Source of the DNA: Prorocentrum cordatum
Taxonomy: Eukaryota; Sar; Dinophyceae; Prorocentrales; Prorocentraceae
Assembly (NCBI GenBank): GCA_963575745.1
Contig: CAUYUJ010006557.1
Location: forward strand, 60,001 to 110,000
Direction: 5' to 3'
DNA: 50,000 nucleotides
In this document: positions 1 to 8,846 of the stretch, in pieces
Numbering within the stretch: the first letter of the stretch is position 1
Layout of the letters: each line of letters starts with the position of its first letter
Made by a program: the position numbers and the translations under genes
The notes under the pieces: generated by a model
The model's database searches: none
What the model was told of the DNA's origin: nothing
Seen by the model: only the letters and a program-made list of their open reading frames with translations

Positions 1-654
1 TCAATGCCCGAAAACGGCCGTTTCGCTCGGGACATCCTCAAAAAATCGCGAAGATGGCCCAAGATGGCCTCCAAGTCCGCCCGAGATGGTCCAAGACGGC
101 CTCCAAAACGGCCCAAGAGAGTCCAAGACGGCCCAAGACGGCCCAAGAGGCCCCCCAGAGGCCTCCCAGACGGCCCAAGAGGCCTCCAAGAGGTCCTCCA
201 GGAGAGTCCGAAGAGGCCAAAATCATTGATTTTCCCTTGGTTTTTGAAGGATTTTGGCATTTGCGCCTTTTCGGCTCTCCGACGGCTCAAGACGGCCCAA
301 GAAGCCCCCAAGATCGCCCAAGAGGCCCCCAAGAGAGCCCCATGATGGCCCAAGTGGCCTCCAAGATGGCCCCTAGAGGGCCCCAAGAGGGCCCAAGAGG
401 CCTCCAACACGCCCAAGATGGCCTCCCAGACGCCCAAGATGGCCTCCAAGACGGCCCTGGAGCATTCCAAGCGGGCCCCAAGTCGGCCCATAGAGGCCCC
501 CCAAACGGCTTCCGACGGCTTCAGACGTGCCAGGAACCCACCAAGATGGCCGAAGTTGGCTCGAAGCTGGCCCGAGACGGCCCAAAAAGCCCCAAAGATC
601 GCCCAAAGCTTGCCCAAGAGGCCTCCAAGACGGCCAAGATGACCTTCAAGATGC

Positions 655-809
655 CCACGTGTTCCCCGAAGGCTTTCCAAACCGATTCGGGGAACACGTG
701 GTCCGATAGCTTGGCAGGTCTGGCCTCAACGTTCAGCCACATAGGCGCTTCCAAAAAGGCAGGGGGCGGCGGTGATTCGCCGTAGGCGTCTTCGATCCGC
801 CGCCCCCTG
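655..809 (+). repeat. Unit-terminal twin-hairpin module 1
   Basis: Hairpin A has a perfect 16-bp stem (655-670 with 686-701, arm CCACGTGTTCCCCGAA) and a 15-nt loop. Hairpin B has a perfect 13-bp stem (760-772 with 797-809, arm CAGGGGGCGGCGG) and a 24-nt loop. The stretch between them (…TCCGATAGCTTGGCAGG…) is also conserved among copies. This is the best preserved hairpin A in the window. Confidence 0.9.
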
Positions 810-2555
810 TTGATTCATCACAGGGGTGCCTGGCGTGCTGAACCCCTAGGTTTTGGTTATGGTCTTTTTCCAAAAAAACTCCCCCTGGGGCTTCGGCCCG
901 TCCCGCCGGCCACCTGGAAGGCGCTCAATTCCCCAATATCGTCGGCTTTTTCGCTCAAGATGGCCGCAGATGGCCTCCAAGATGCCTCCAAGACGGCCAA
1001 GATGGCCTCCAAGGCGGCTAAGATGGCCCCAAGATGCCTCCAAGACGACCCAAGATGCACCCAAGACCGCCTAAGATGGCCTCAAGATAGCCCAAAACGG
1101 CACAAGAGGCTCCCAAGAGGCCTCCAAGATGGCCCAAGAGGCCTCCAAGACGGGCCAAAGAGGCCTCCAAGAGGTCCTCCAGGAAGGCCCGAAGAGGCCA
1201 AAATGGAGGATGTTGGCATTTGCGCATTTTCGGCTTTCCGACGGCCCAAGACGGCCCAAGAGGCCCCCAAGATCGCCCAAGAGGCCTCCAAGATGGCCCC
1301 ATGACGGCCCAAGAGGTCCCCAAGACGGCCCCAAGACGGCCCAAGAGGCCTCGAAGACGCCCAAGATGGCCTCCAAGACTGCCAAAATGGCCCAAGATGG
1401 CCTCCAAGATGACCCCAAGACGGCCAAAATGGCCTCCAAGACAGCTAAGATTGCCCCAAGATGCCTGCAAGACGGCCCAAGATGCACCCAAGACGGCCTT
1501 AGATGGGCCCAAGAGCCCCCAGGAGGCATCCAAGACGTGCCAAAGAGGCCTTCAAGAGGTCCTCCAGGAAGGCCCGAAGAGGCCAAAATCATTGGTTTTC
1601 CCTTGGTTTTTGAAGGAGTTTGGTATTTGCGCATTTTCGGCATTCCGATCCGCCGCTCCCTGTCGATTCATCGCAGGGGTGCCTGGCGTACTGGACGATT
1701 TCGGTTTTGGTTTTGGTTCGTTTTCCAAAAGAACTCTCCCAATGGGTTTCGGCCCGTCCCGCCGGGGTCCCGGGAGGCCTGCCAAAAAAAATCCTCCAAG
1801 ACGGCTCCAGATGGCGTCCAAGATGGCCAAGATGGCCCAAGATGGCCTCCACGATGGTCCAAGATGGCCTCCAAGTCCGCCCAAGATGGTCCAAGACGGC
1901 CTCCAAGACGGCCCAAGAGAGTCCAAGACGGCCCAAGACGGCCCAAGAAGCCCCCCAGAGGCCTCCCAGACGGCCCAAGAGGCCTCCAAGAGGTCCTCCA
2001 GGAGAGTCCGAAGAGGCCAAAATCATTGATTTTCCATTGGTTTTTGAAGGATTTTGGAATTTGCTTCTTGTCGGCATCCATACGGCTCTAGACGGCCCAA
2101 GAGGCCCCCAAGATCGCCCAAGAGGCCCCCAAGAGGGCCCCATGACGGTCCAAGTGGCCTCCAACATGGCCCCAAGAGGGCCCCAAGACGGCCCAAGAGG
2201 CCTCCAACACGCCCAAGATGGCCTCCAAGACGCCCAAGATGGCCTCCAAGACGGCCCCGAAGCGCCCCAAGAGGGTCCCCAAGACGGCTCCCGACGGCGT
2301 CAGACGTGCCAGGAACCCACCAAGATGGCCGAAGTTGGCTCGAAGCTGGCCCAAAAGGGCCCAAGAGGCCCCCAAGAGGGCCTCCAGGAAGGCCAGAAGA
2401 TGCCAAAAACATTGATTTTCCTTAGGTGTTTGACGGATTGTGACATGTCCTTCTTTTCGGACTTCCGACGGTCCGAGGCGGCCCAAGAGCCCCCAAAGAT
2501 CGCCGACAGATCGCCCAAGAGGCCTCCAAGACGGCCACGATGACCTTCAAGATGC

Positions 2556-2710
2556 CCACGTGTTCCCCGAAGGCTTTCCAAACCGATTCGGGGAACACAT
2601 GGTCCGATGGCTTGGCAGGTCTGGCCTCAACGTTCGGCCACATAGGCGCTTCCACAAAGGCAGGGGGCGGCGGTGATTCGCCGTAGGCGTCTTCGATCCG
2701 CCGCCCCCTG
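2556..2710 (+). repeat. Unit-terminal twin-hairpin module 2
   Basis: Hairpin A lies at 2556-2602, with one stem mismatch because ACGTGG has become ACATGG. Hairpin B is perfect at 2661-2710. Order and spacing are the same as in module 1. Confidence 0.9.
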
Positions 2711-4097
2711 TCGATTCATCGCAGGGGTGCTTGGCGTGCTAGACCCTCTTGGTTTTGGTTTTGGCTCTTGTTCCGAAAGAACTCCCCCTGGCGCTTCGGC
2801 CCGTCCCGCCGGGGTCCCGGGAGGATTGCCCAGGACCCAATGTCCACAACAAATCATCCAAGACGGCTCAAGATGGCGTCCAAGATGGCCACGTTGGCCC
2901 AAGATGGCCTCCAAGATGGTCCAAGATGGCCTCCAAGTCCGCCCAAGATGGTCCAAGACAGCCTCCAAGACGGCCCAAGAGCGTCCAAGACGGCCCAAGA
3001 GGCCCCCCAGAGGCCTCCAAGACGGCCCAAGAGGCCTCCAAGAGGTCCTCCAGGAGGGCCCGAAGAGGCCAAAATCATTGGTTGTCCTTGGGTTTTTGAA
3101 GGATTCGGGGATTTGCTTCCTCTGCATTCCGACGGCTCAAGACGGCCCAAGAGGCCCCCAAGATCGCCCAAGAGGCCCCCAAGAGGGCCCCATGACGGTC
3201 CAAGTGGCTTCCAAGAGGGCCCGAAGAGGGCCCCAAGACGGCCCAAGATGCCTCCAACACGCCCAAGATGGCCTCCAAGACGCCCAAGATGGCCTCCAAG
3301 ACGGCCCCGAAGCGTCCCAAGAGGGCCCCAAGTCGGCCCAGAAAGGCCCCCAAGACGGCTCCCGACGGCGTCAGACGTGCCAGGAAGATGGCCTAAGTTG
3401 GCTGAAAGCTGGCCCAAGACGGCCCAAGAGGCCCCCAAGAAGGCCTCCAGGAAGGCCAGAAGAGGCCAAAAACATGGATGTTCCTAAGGTTTTGACGGAT
3501 TTTGACATTTGCTTCTTCTCGGCCTTCCGACGGCCCGAGACGGCCCAGGAGCCCCCAAAGATCGCCAAAAGATCGCCCAAGAGGCCTCCAAGATGGCCCC
3601 AGAAGGGCCCAAGAGGGCCCCAAGACGGCCCCAAGAGGCCCCCAAGACGGCACAGGAGGCCTTTAAGACGCCCAAGATGGCCTCCAAGACGGCCCTGGAG
3701 CATTCCAAGAGGGCCCCAAGTCGTCCAATAGAGGCCCCCCCAAACGGCTTCCGACGGCGTCAGACGGACCAGGAGCCCACCAAGACGACCGAACATGGCC
3801 CTAAGATGGCCCAGGACGGCCCACGAGGCCTCCAAGAGGGCCTCCAGGAAGGCCAGAAAAGGCAAAAACAACTGATTTGCCATTGGAAATTTTGAGGATT
3901 GTGGCATTTGCTTTTTTCTGCCTTCCGACGGCCTGAGACGGCCCAAGTGCGCACAAAGATCGCCCAAGAGGCCCAAGACACGGCCTCAAGAGGCCCCCAA
4001 GACGGCCCAAGAGGTCTCCAAGACGCTCAAGATAGCCTGCAAGACTGCCCAAGAGCCCTCCAAGACGTCCTCCAAGAAGGCCCGAAAGACGGCCAAG

Positions 4098-4246
4098 TCC
4101 CCGAAGGCTTTCCAAACCGATTCGGGGAACACATGGTCCGATAGCTTGGCAGGCCTCTGGCCACAACCTTCGGCTACATAGGCGCTTCCACAAAAACAGG
4201 GGGCGGCGGTGATTCGCCGTAGGCGTCTTCGATCCGCCGCCCCCTG
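4098..4246 (+). repeat. Unit-terminal twin-hairpin module 3
   Basis: Hairpin A is shortened to an 8-bp stem (4098-4105 with 4121-4128) by loss of its outer arm. Hairpin B at 4197-4246 is perfect. The module lies about 200 bp left of retroelement 1. Confidence 0.85.
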
Positions 4247-4455
4247 TTGATTCATCACAATGGTACCTGGCGTGCTGAATCCTCTCGTATCTTTTAAGAA
4301 AGAACTCCCCCTGGGGCTCCGGCGCGTCCCGCCAGGGTCCCGGGACGCTTGCCCAGAGGTGGCTGCAAAGCTCCCAAAACGGCCGTTTCGCTAGGGACAT
4401 CCTCAACAAATCGCTAGGGACATCCTCAACAAATCGCGAAGATGGCTGGCATTGG

Positions 4456-4523
4456 GAGCCAGAAAGACTATGGAGCAGGGATGAAACGGAACTGTGCGAT
4501 GCAAACTCGTTCAACAACGTACA
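4456..4523 (-). repeat. 68-bp terminal direct repeat of element 1, 3' copy
   Basis: Identical at 68 of 68 positions to 10594-10661 and in the same orientation. It begins GAGCCAGAAAGAC and ends CAACAACGTACA on the + strand. It bounds the methyltransferase side of element 1. To its left only about ten bases (TGGCATTGG) separate it from ordinary array sequence. Confidence 0.95.
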
Positions 4524-4642
4524 TGCATCATCTTTTTTCCAGTATCTGCTTGAGGAACGGAGCCTGGCACAGGACAGCTTTGGCAGGCGGCAAAGGCCCA
4601 TCTACAACAAGCACAGTACCCATTAGCAAGCATTGCACTGGC

Positions 4643-5425
4643 TCAGCCGTGAATCAACATCCATTTTCGGGAGACCATCCTGGCGACGATTGTCTGCGAG
4701 AACATTCGAGCAAGCTGCCTGCAGATGGCGTCGGGATAGACGGCCTTCTGGTGAGTGCGGAAGTGAGTAGCACCGCCTTCCTTTCCAGACAGCTCAAGAT
4801 GAGGCTGGCCGGAAAATTCACACACACCACGGCCATGACATTTCATAGACAAGAGAGAAAGGGAGGGACGACAATGCAAGAATTGGAACTTAGTGCGGGC
4901 TCGAAAGGGCCGACCTGCCGCACATTGGTCAACAATAGCTTCGAAAAAGAAAGGAGAATGATGGCGGCGAGTTCTGTCTGGAAAATGCCAAAGCCAACTG
5001 CTGCAGGGATTTTCTTCGCCGACAGGAATGTTGAACTTTGAAGCTAGCTGCCAGATCTGCCCTGCACGGGAGGCGAGCAGGTTGCCAAGCTCCAGCTTGG
5101 CCTGATCGGGAGCAGCTAAATTTGGCAAGCCAAAGATGTGAGAGCCGTCACGAAGGCGCCGAGGCATGCGAGAAGTGGGGCCGCCTCGTCGCGCTTGAGA
5201 AAACGATTCACAAGGCGTGCCCATGAAAATAGCCTTGACCTTGCCGCTGGCAATCCAGCCGCGCAGCACAGCCCACGGCGCAGGCCGGGTAAGATCAAAC
5301 TCTTGCCCATGCAGGACATCCCATTCAATGACTGCATGCCCTGCCTGTCGCAGGTGTCGCGCCAGATTGCCAGAGCCACTAAAGAGTTCAATGAAGACGC
5401 GAGAATCATGACCTTTGCTACTCAT
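4643..5425 (-). CDS. C5-methyltransferase-like domain, element 1
   Basis: This 260-residue open frame resembles a cytosine-C5 DNA methyltransferase. Residues 11-19 (FIELFSGSG) fit the AdoMet-binding motif I, 69-76 (GTPCESFS) fit motif IV with the catalytic Cys at 72, and 137-140 (EENP) fit the position of motif VI. Cys/His-rich stretches follow in the C-terminal half. The ATG (5425-5423) shares one base with the TGA of the recombinase (TGATG), which suggests reinitiation. The same frame is also open upstream through RT-RNase H, so it could instead be the C-terminus of pol, as the methyltransferase is in classical DIRS elements. Those are usually described as carrying an adenine-methyltransferase-like domain, so the C5-like motifs here are notable. 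Activity is not shown. Confidence 0.7.
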   Translation of the reverse strand: MSSKGHDSRVFIELFSGSGNLARHLRQAGHAVIEWDVLHGQEFDLTRPAPWAVLRGWIASGKVKAIFMGTPCESFSQARRGGPTSRMPRRLRDGSHIFGLPNLAAPDQAKLELGNLLASRAGQIWQLASKFNIPVGEENPCSSWLWHFPDRTRRHHSPFFFEAIVDQCAAGRPFRARTKFQFLHCRPSLSLLSMKCHGRGVCEFSGQPHLELSGKEGGATHFRTHQKAVYPDAICRQLARMFSQTIVARMVSRKWMLIHG

Positions 5426-8400
5426 CACCGCGGAAGCGAGTACAGCTTGCAGGCGGCGTCGAGTCCAGCAGCCAACCGTTCGATCTCCTGGCGCTGGGGG
5501 GCGGGAATCTTCATCCACTCGATCGCCACTCGCCCGTGCTTGTCGTTGCGCCGCACGCTGTTGAAGGCGCGCCAGTTTCCTCGTTGCTGCACCTCCATTA
5601 GCGTGCGGCTGGCCGTCAGGCGGTCGTGGCTGGCGCCGCCGTGCCTGAGGCTGTAGAGCGTGCCTGCTAAACAGCTGGCTCCCACAGCCGCGAGCGCCTG
5701 GCCAAATCGCCGCTGGAGGAGGTTGTAGTCGAAGTCCCACAGCGGGTGCCAGGAGCCCAGGCGGGAGTCGCGCAGGCGCGCCAAGGCCCAAGCCAGGGCC
5801 TGCTGGCGCGGGAGGTCGAGCACAACGGTGTGGTCCATCTCGCCTGTCTTGCCCGGTTGCTGCAACTCTGCAGCATGCGCCACCACCGACATGTGTGAGC
5901 CCGCGCTGGTGGCCGAGCCGAAAGGGCCGGTGAGCTGGGCGGCCCGCAGCGCCAGCGCCTCCGAGGGTCTCAGGTAGCCCTCGAACATCAGCATGAGGCA
6001 CAAGGCGGTCGCAAACTCGCCCTGGTGCCCAAGCCAAGCTGCCGCTGCGCGAACCACAAGCTCTGGAAGAGGCGGACGAGAGCCTGGCGGATGCAGGCGC
6101 TTCCAGCCCGCCAGCGAGTGCGCGAGCTGCGGGAAGCACCTCTGCAAGGGCGCCACGTGGAGCTGCGGGAGCCCCCACAGCACCGCGGCGCCAAGCCTTG
6201 CAGCCGTCGCCCGCGCCACTCCCTGGTCGAAGGCCCACAGCAGGAAGTCGGCCAGCGCTGCGTCCCAGGCCGCCACAGGCCAGTCGGGCAGAGCGTCCAC
6301 CATGAGCCAGCCTGCCAGCAGCCGCAACACCTTCAGGTAGAGCACCTGAGTGGACGGCCGCACCTTGTCGGCTGCCAGAAAGCCCTGGCGGGGCAGCAAG
6401 CGGGCCCGCTCCTGGGCGGAAGGCGGCGGCAGCTGCGCTCTGATCCATGCGGACTCGCCACCACCAACGGCTCGCTTCCGGGTCGGCGAAGCGCCTCCCA
6501 CCTCTGGCAGACTTGGCTGACCGAACGGCGGCGCTGCCTGGAGCGTGCGGACCTCCTGCATGGCCACAACTGCCGCGACGCCTGAACTGGTCCCCCTGCT
6601 TGGGCCAAGACGGCTCCGGACCAGACTGGAACCGTCTTGACGGGCCATCCGCAGGGTTTAGCTCCGAGGGGATCCATCTGAACGTGACCTTGAGATTGCA
6701 GGCGACCGATATGGCGTAAGAACAACGGCAGCCGGACAAGAGACCGAAGTCGGATGCACGGCCCTTTTCATGGGCGCAAATCATCGACATGTTGTCGCCC
6801 AGGCCCAGCAAGCGATGCCCGTGGCATCTCGAATTGCGAGAGGCGCGCCGCAGCCAGAGGAGCCCTGCTGAGCTCTCCAGCCTGTGGATAGTACTTTGAC
6901 GCCTCCATCTGCATGCAACAGCCGTGGTCCAGGTCGCCTCGCGCAGCAGCTCTCCGCTCACCTCGGCGAAACCCGCCGCGCGGCCGAGCAGGAGCGCGGC
7001 GGGGTCAGAGAGCTCGATGCTGTCCGCGGCCAGGGCAGCGTCCCGCGGAGCCACCAATGAGGCGAGGGGCCCGCGGAAACGCAGCCTCTCCGGCTGCCTG
7101 CCTGCGGCCTGCACCGCGCTCAAAGGCCAGCGCGCAGCGCAGACTCCCGCGCCCCAAGGCGACGCGTCAAAGGCACCTACCTCAGCGTGCCACGGCCTCT
7201 TCATGTCGGCGAACACCGTGGGCAACAACGCAAGCACCCACCTGAGTTCACGTCGGCAACTGGGCCACAGCGGCTGCGCCCTGTCGTAGGTCGACCGGAT
7301 GAAGACGTAGACGGCGCTGAGGAGGCTGAGAGCCTCGCGCCGCAGCAGCAGCAGCGCGACCACGTGGCCCACAAGCCTCTCCAACTGGCGCCCAGTGATA
7401 CGCCTTCCTGGCTCCAGCAAGTGTGAGATGCAGCCATGCACCCTCCAAAACTTCTTGGGTGCGGGGCGCCACCTGGCGGCCTTGGAATCCAGCGTGAAGC
7501 CGAGGAGGACGACGTCCAAGTCAAGCGACGCCCTGACGCCCTCACTGGTGAACGAGCCCAGCATGTCATTGACAACCTGCAACGCTGTCTCGCGACTGGT
7601 GCTAATGGCCGCAAAGTTGTCTATGCACAAGACCTTGGCTGCAGCAGAGCTGTCCGAGAGGCACGTCCCAGGCTGCTTGTCCACCAGCCACTGGTTGTTC
7701 GGAGAGACCGAAGCCAACACGTTCAGGTGGGCAGACTGCACAAAGTGGACGGCCCAGTTCCATCCCATGGGAACAACTCGCACACGGAAGGCTATCTTGG
7801 GTCGCGCCGCAACCTCAGGCCCCAGAGCCTCACGCAGGCGGGCAGGCAGCATGCGAGTCGCCAAGCTCGGCAGGCAGAAGTAGTTCCTGGCCCATGTGGG
7901 CAGCACGTACTGGTAGAAGCACACCTCCACGTCCCCCGCCGCCAAGTGCACCTCCTCACCGGGCGCGCACTCCAAGCTGCTGAGGGCGTCGCCGGAGGCC
8001 AAGTGCGTGTAATCGGGCGTCCTGAAGTGACAGTTCGCCCTCCTGGTGTCAAAGATAAGCCTCAGCTTGTCATCTTTGCGAGGCACAAAAAAGACGCCAG
8101 TCTCCTCCTTCCGATCTAACTCATAGTCCAAAACTTCAACGATCCCTGCGTCGTACAGCTCGAGCAGAAACCGTCCGTAGTCAAAGCCCCGTTGGGCCAG
8201 CTTGCCGTCGACGTAACACGTGACGTCAGCCTCCTCCAGAGCAGCAGAAGCCTCCTGCTCCGAGCGCAATAACCCGTGCCCGGACTCCAGCGCGGACTGC
8301 AGGTGCGGCGGAAGTAGTCGAACAAGATCGACACGCCCAGCACCGCCAGAAGGAAGGGAGACCCTCCCGCGCTGGTAGCCGGCTCTCGCCCCGATGGCTG

Positions 8401-8845
8401 GCTCATCAGCATAGCCAGGTCGAAGCCCCAGAAGCGCCTGAAACGCCTCCTGGTTGGTGCAATCCTCAGTCTTCGGCGGGACCGCGGCGTAGACCTCGCC
8501 CAGATGCTGCAACGCGGAGCGCTGCGCCAAGCTAAGCCGCCCGCCGCTGTCAGCCAACCGACCACCCCCGCCCAGCTCGTTGAGCGCCGCGACGCCTTCC
8601 AGCATCCAGCGCTCCTGGCGCCTGCAGCGCGCGGCCTTGCGCCGCTGCCCCAGCGAAAGCTCGCCGTCGAGGGCCGAGAACCCCTTCAGGCACTGGAGCG
8701 CCTCGAAGCTGAGCGGGATGGGCAGCGCGTCCCTCTGCGTGAGACTGTCATCGCCAAAACCCAGCGAGGTGGCATCGTTCAGCACGCCTCGCCTCCCCTG
8801 CAAACTCGCGCCGAGGCCGGGGGCATCCCCGGCGCGAGGGGGCGC
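4643..8845 (-). CDS. Pol: reverse transcriptase-RNase H (frame open to methyltransferase), element 1
   Basis: The frame has no stop from 10642 to 4643, but the region before 8845 is overlapped by gag in another frame. I therefore start it after the gag stop; no ATG is evident there, and pol is +1 relative to gag. Numbering from 8845, RT motif A Asp is at residue 305 (GDVEVCFYQ) and motif C reads CIDNF with its Asp at 409, so the usual second Asp is Asn. A primer-grip-like VPMGWNWAV lies between them. RNase H has all four acidic residues: Asp560 (FDAS), Glu657 (RLESSA), Asp684 (GDNMS) and Asp733 (NPADGPSRR). About 5426-6640 in this frame overlaps the recombinase and has no recognisable domain. 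The frame ends in the methyltransferase. Confidence 0.85.
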   Translation of the reverse strand, partial: APPRAGDAPGLGASLQGRRGVLNDATSLGFGDDSLTQRDALPIPLSFEALQCLKGFSALDGELSLGQRRKAARCRRQERWMLEGVAALNELGGGGRLADSGGRLSLAQRSALQHLGEVYAAVPPKTEDCTNQEAFQALLGLRPGYADEPAIGARAGYQRGRVSLPSGGAGRVDLVRLLPPHLQSALESGHGLLRSEQEASAALEEADVTCYVDGKLAQRGFDYGRFLLELYDAGIVEVLDYELDRKEETGVFFVPRKDDKLRLIFDTRRANCHFRTPDYTHLASGDALSSLECAPGEEVHLAAGDVEVCFYQYVLPTWARNYFCLPSLATRMLPARLREALGPEVAARPKIAFRVRVVPMGWNWAVHFVQSAHLNVLASVSPNNQWLVDKQPGTCLSDSSAAAKVLCIDNFAAISTSRETALQVVNDMLGSFTSEGVRASLDLDVVLLGFTLDSKAARWRPAPKKFWRVHGCISHLLEPGRRITGRQLERLVGHVVALLLLRREALSLLSAVYVFIRSTYDRAQPLWPSCRRELRWVLALLPTVFADMKRPWHAEVGAFDASPWGAGVCAARWPLSAVQAAGRQPERLRFRGPLASLVAPRDAALAADSIELSDPAALLLGRAAGFAEVSGELLREATWTTAVACRWRRQSTIHRLESSAGLLWLRRASRNSRCHGHRLLGLGDNMSMICAHEKGRASDFGLLSGCRCSYAISVACNLKVTFRWIPSELNPADGPSRRFQSGPEPSWPKQGDQFRRRGSCGHAGGPHAPGSAAVRSAKSARGGRRFADPEASRWWWRVRMDQSAAAAAFRPGAGPLAAPPGLSGSRQGAAVHSGALPEGVAAAGRLAHGGRSARLACGGLGRSAGRLPAVGLRPGSGAGDGCKAWRRGAVGAPAAPRGALAEVLPAARALAGGLEAPASARLSSASSRACGSRSGSLAWAPGRVCDRLVPHADVRGLPETLGGAGAAGRPAHRPFRLGHQRGLTHVGGGACCRVAATGQDRRDGPHRCARPPAPAGPGLGLGAPARLPPGLLAPAVGLRLQPPPAAIWPGARGCGSQLFSRHALQPQARRRQPRPPDGQPHANGGAATRKLARLQQRAAQRQARASGDRVDEDSRPPAPGDRTVGCWTRRRLQAVLASAVMSSKGHDSRVFIELFSGSGNLARHLRQAGHAVIEWDVLHGQEFDLTRPAPWAVLRGWIASGKVKAIFMGTPCESFSQARRGGPTSRMPRRLRDGSHIFGLPNLAAPDQAKLELGNLLASRAGQIWQLASKFNIPVGEENPCSSWLWHFPDRTRRHHSPFFFEAIVDQCAAGRPFRARTKFQFLHCRPSLSLLSMKCHGRGVCEFSGQPHLELSGKEGGATHFRTHQKAVYPDAICRQLARMFSQTIVARMVSRKWMLIHG
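5425..6648 (-). CDS. Tyrosine recombinase of element 1, nucleophile substituted
   Basis: This 407-residue protein would integrate the circular cDNA of the element. A SAM-like core-binding region covers about residues 85-190 and the catalytic domain about 200-395. Catalytic Arg227 is in YLRPSEAL, Lys267 in GKTGEMD, box II Arg335 in SLRHGGAS and Trp359 in GNWRAF. The position of the nucleophile, nine residues after the Trp, is Asn368 (RRNDKH, codon 5547-5545) where element 2 has Tyr. One A-to-T change separates the codons. The copy is therefore probably inactive for strand cleavage although the frame is intact. The start ATG lies inside the RNase H NPADGPSRR codons, +1 relative to pol. Confidence 0.85.
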   Translation of the reverse strand: MARQDGSSLVRSRLGPSRGTSSGVAAVVAMQEVRTLQAAPPFGQPSLPEVGGASPTRKRAVGGGESAWIRAQLPPPSAQERARLLPRQGFLAADKVRPSTQVLYLKVLRLLAGWLMVDALPDWPVAAWDAALADFLLWAFDQGVARATAARLGAAVLWGLPQLHVAPLQRCFPQLAHSLAGWKRLHPPGSRPPLPELVVRAAAAWLGHQGEFATALCLMLMFEGYLRPSEALALRAAQLTGPFGSATSAGSHMSVVAHAAELQQPGKTGEMDHTVVLDLPRQQALAWALARLRDSRLGSWHPLWDFDYNLLQRRFGQALAAVGASCLAGTLYSLRHGGASHDRLTASRTLMEVQQRGNWRAFNSVRRNDKHGRVAIEWMKIPAPQRQEIERLAAGLDAACKLYSLPR

Positions 8846-8846
8846 C

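Larger units (their letters stand above)
1..4455 (+). repeat. CCAAGA-word tandem array, segment I
   Basis: The stretch is made of degenerate words such as GGCCTCCAAGAC and GGCCCAAGAG whose AAGA cores recur every 10, 11 or 12 bp. About every 400 bp an AT-rich joint interrupts it, for example near 219-275, 1580-1640, 2020-2070, 2405-2455, 3065-3120, 3470-3520 and 3860-3920. Units end at hairpin modules at 809, 2710 and 4246, giving unit lengths near 1.9 and 1.5 kb. All forward frames are largely open and give Arg/Pro/Lys/Gln-rich translations, and the reverse frames give Gly/Leu/Trp-rich ones. This is a property of the word and not a coding signal. No host gene is supported here. Confidence 0.9.

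Noticed and set aside
54-785. Long Arg/Pro/Gln/Lys-rich open frames of the array as possible protein genes
   Set aside because: Overlapping frames are open on both strands, the translations follow mechanically from the CCAAGA word, and no domain, start context or frame preference is visible.
760-809. tRNA or tRNA-derived SINE, because hairpin B contains TTCGATCC like a T-loop
   Set aside because: No acceptor stem, anticodon arm or A-box can be placed around it; a simple 13-bp hairpin explains the sequence.
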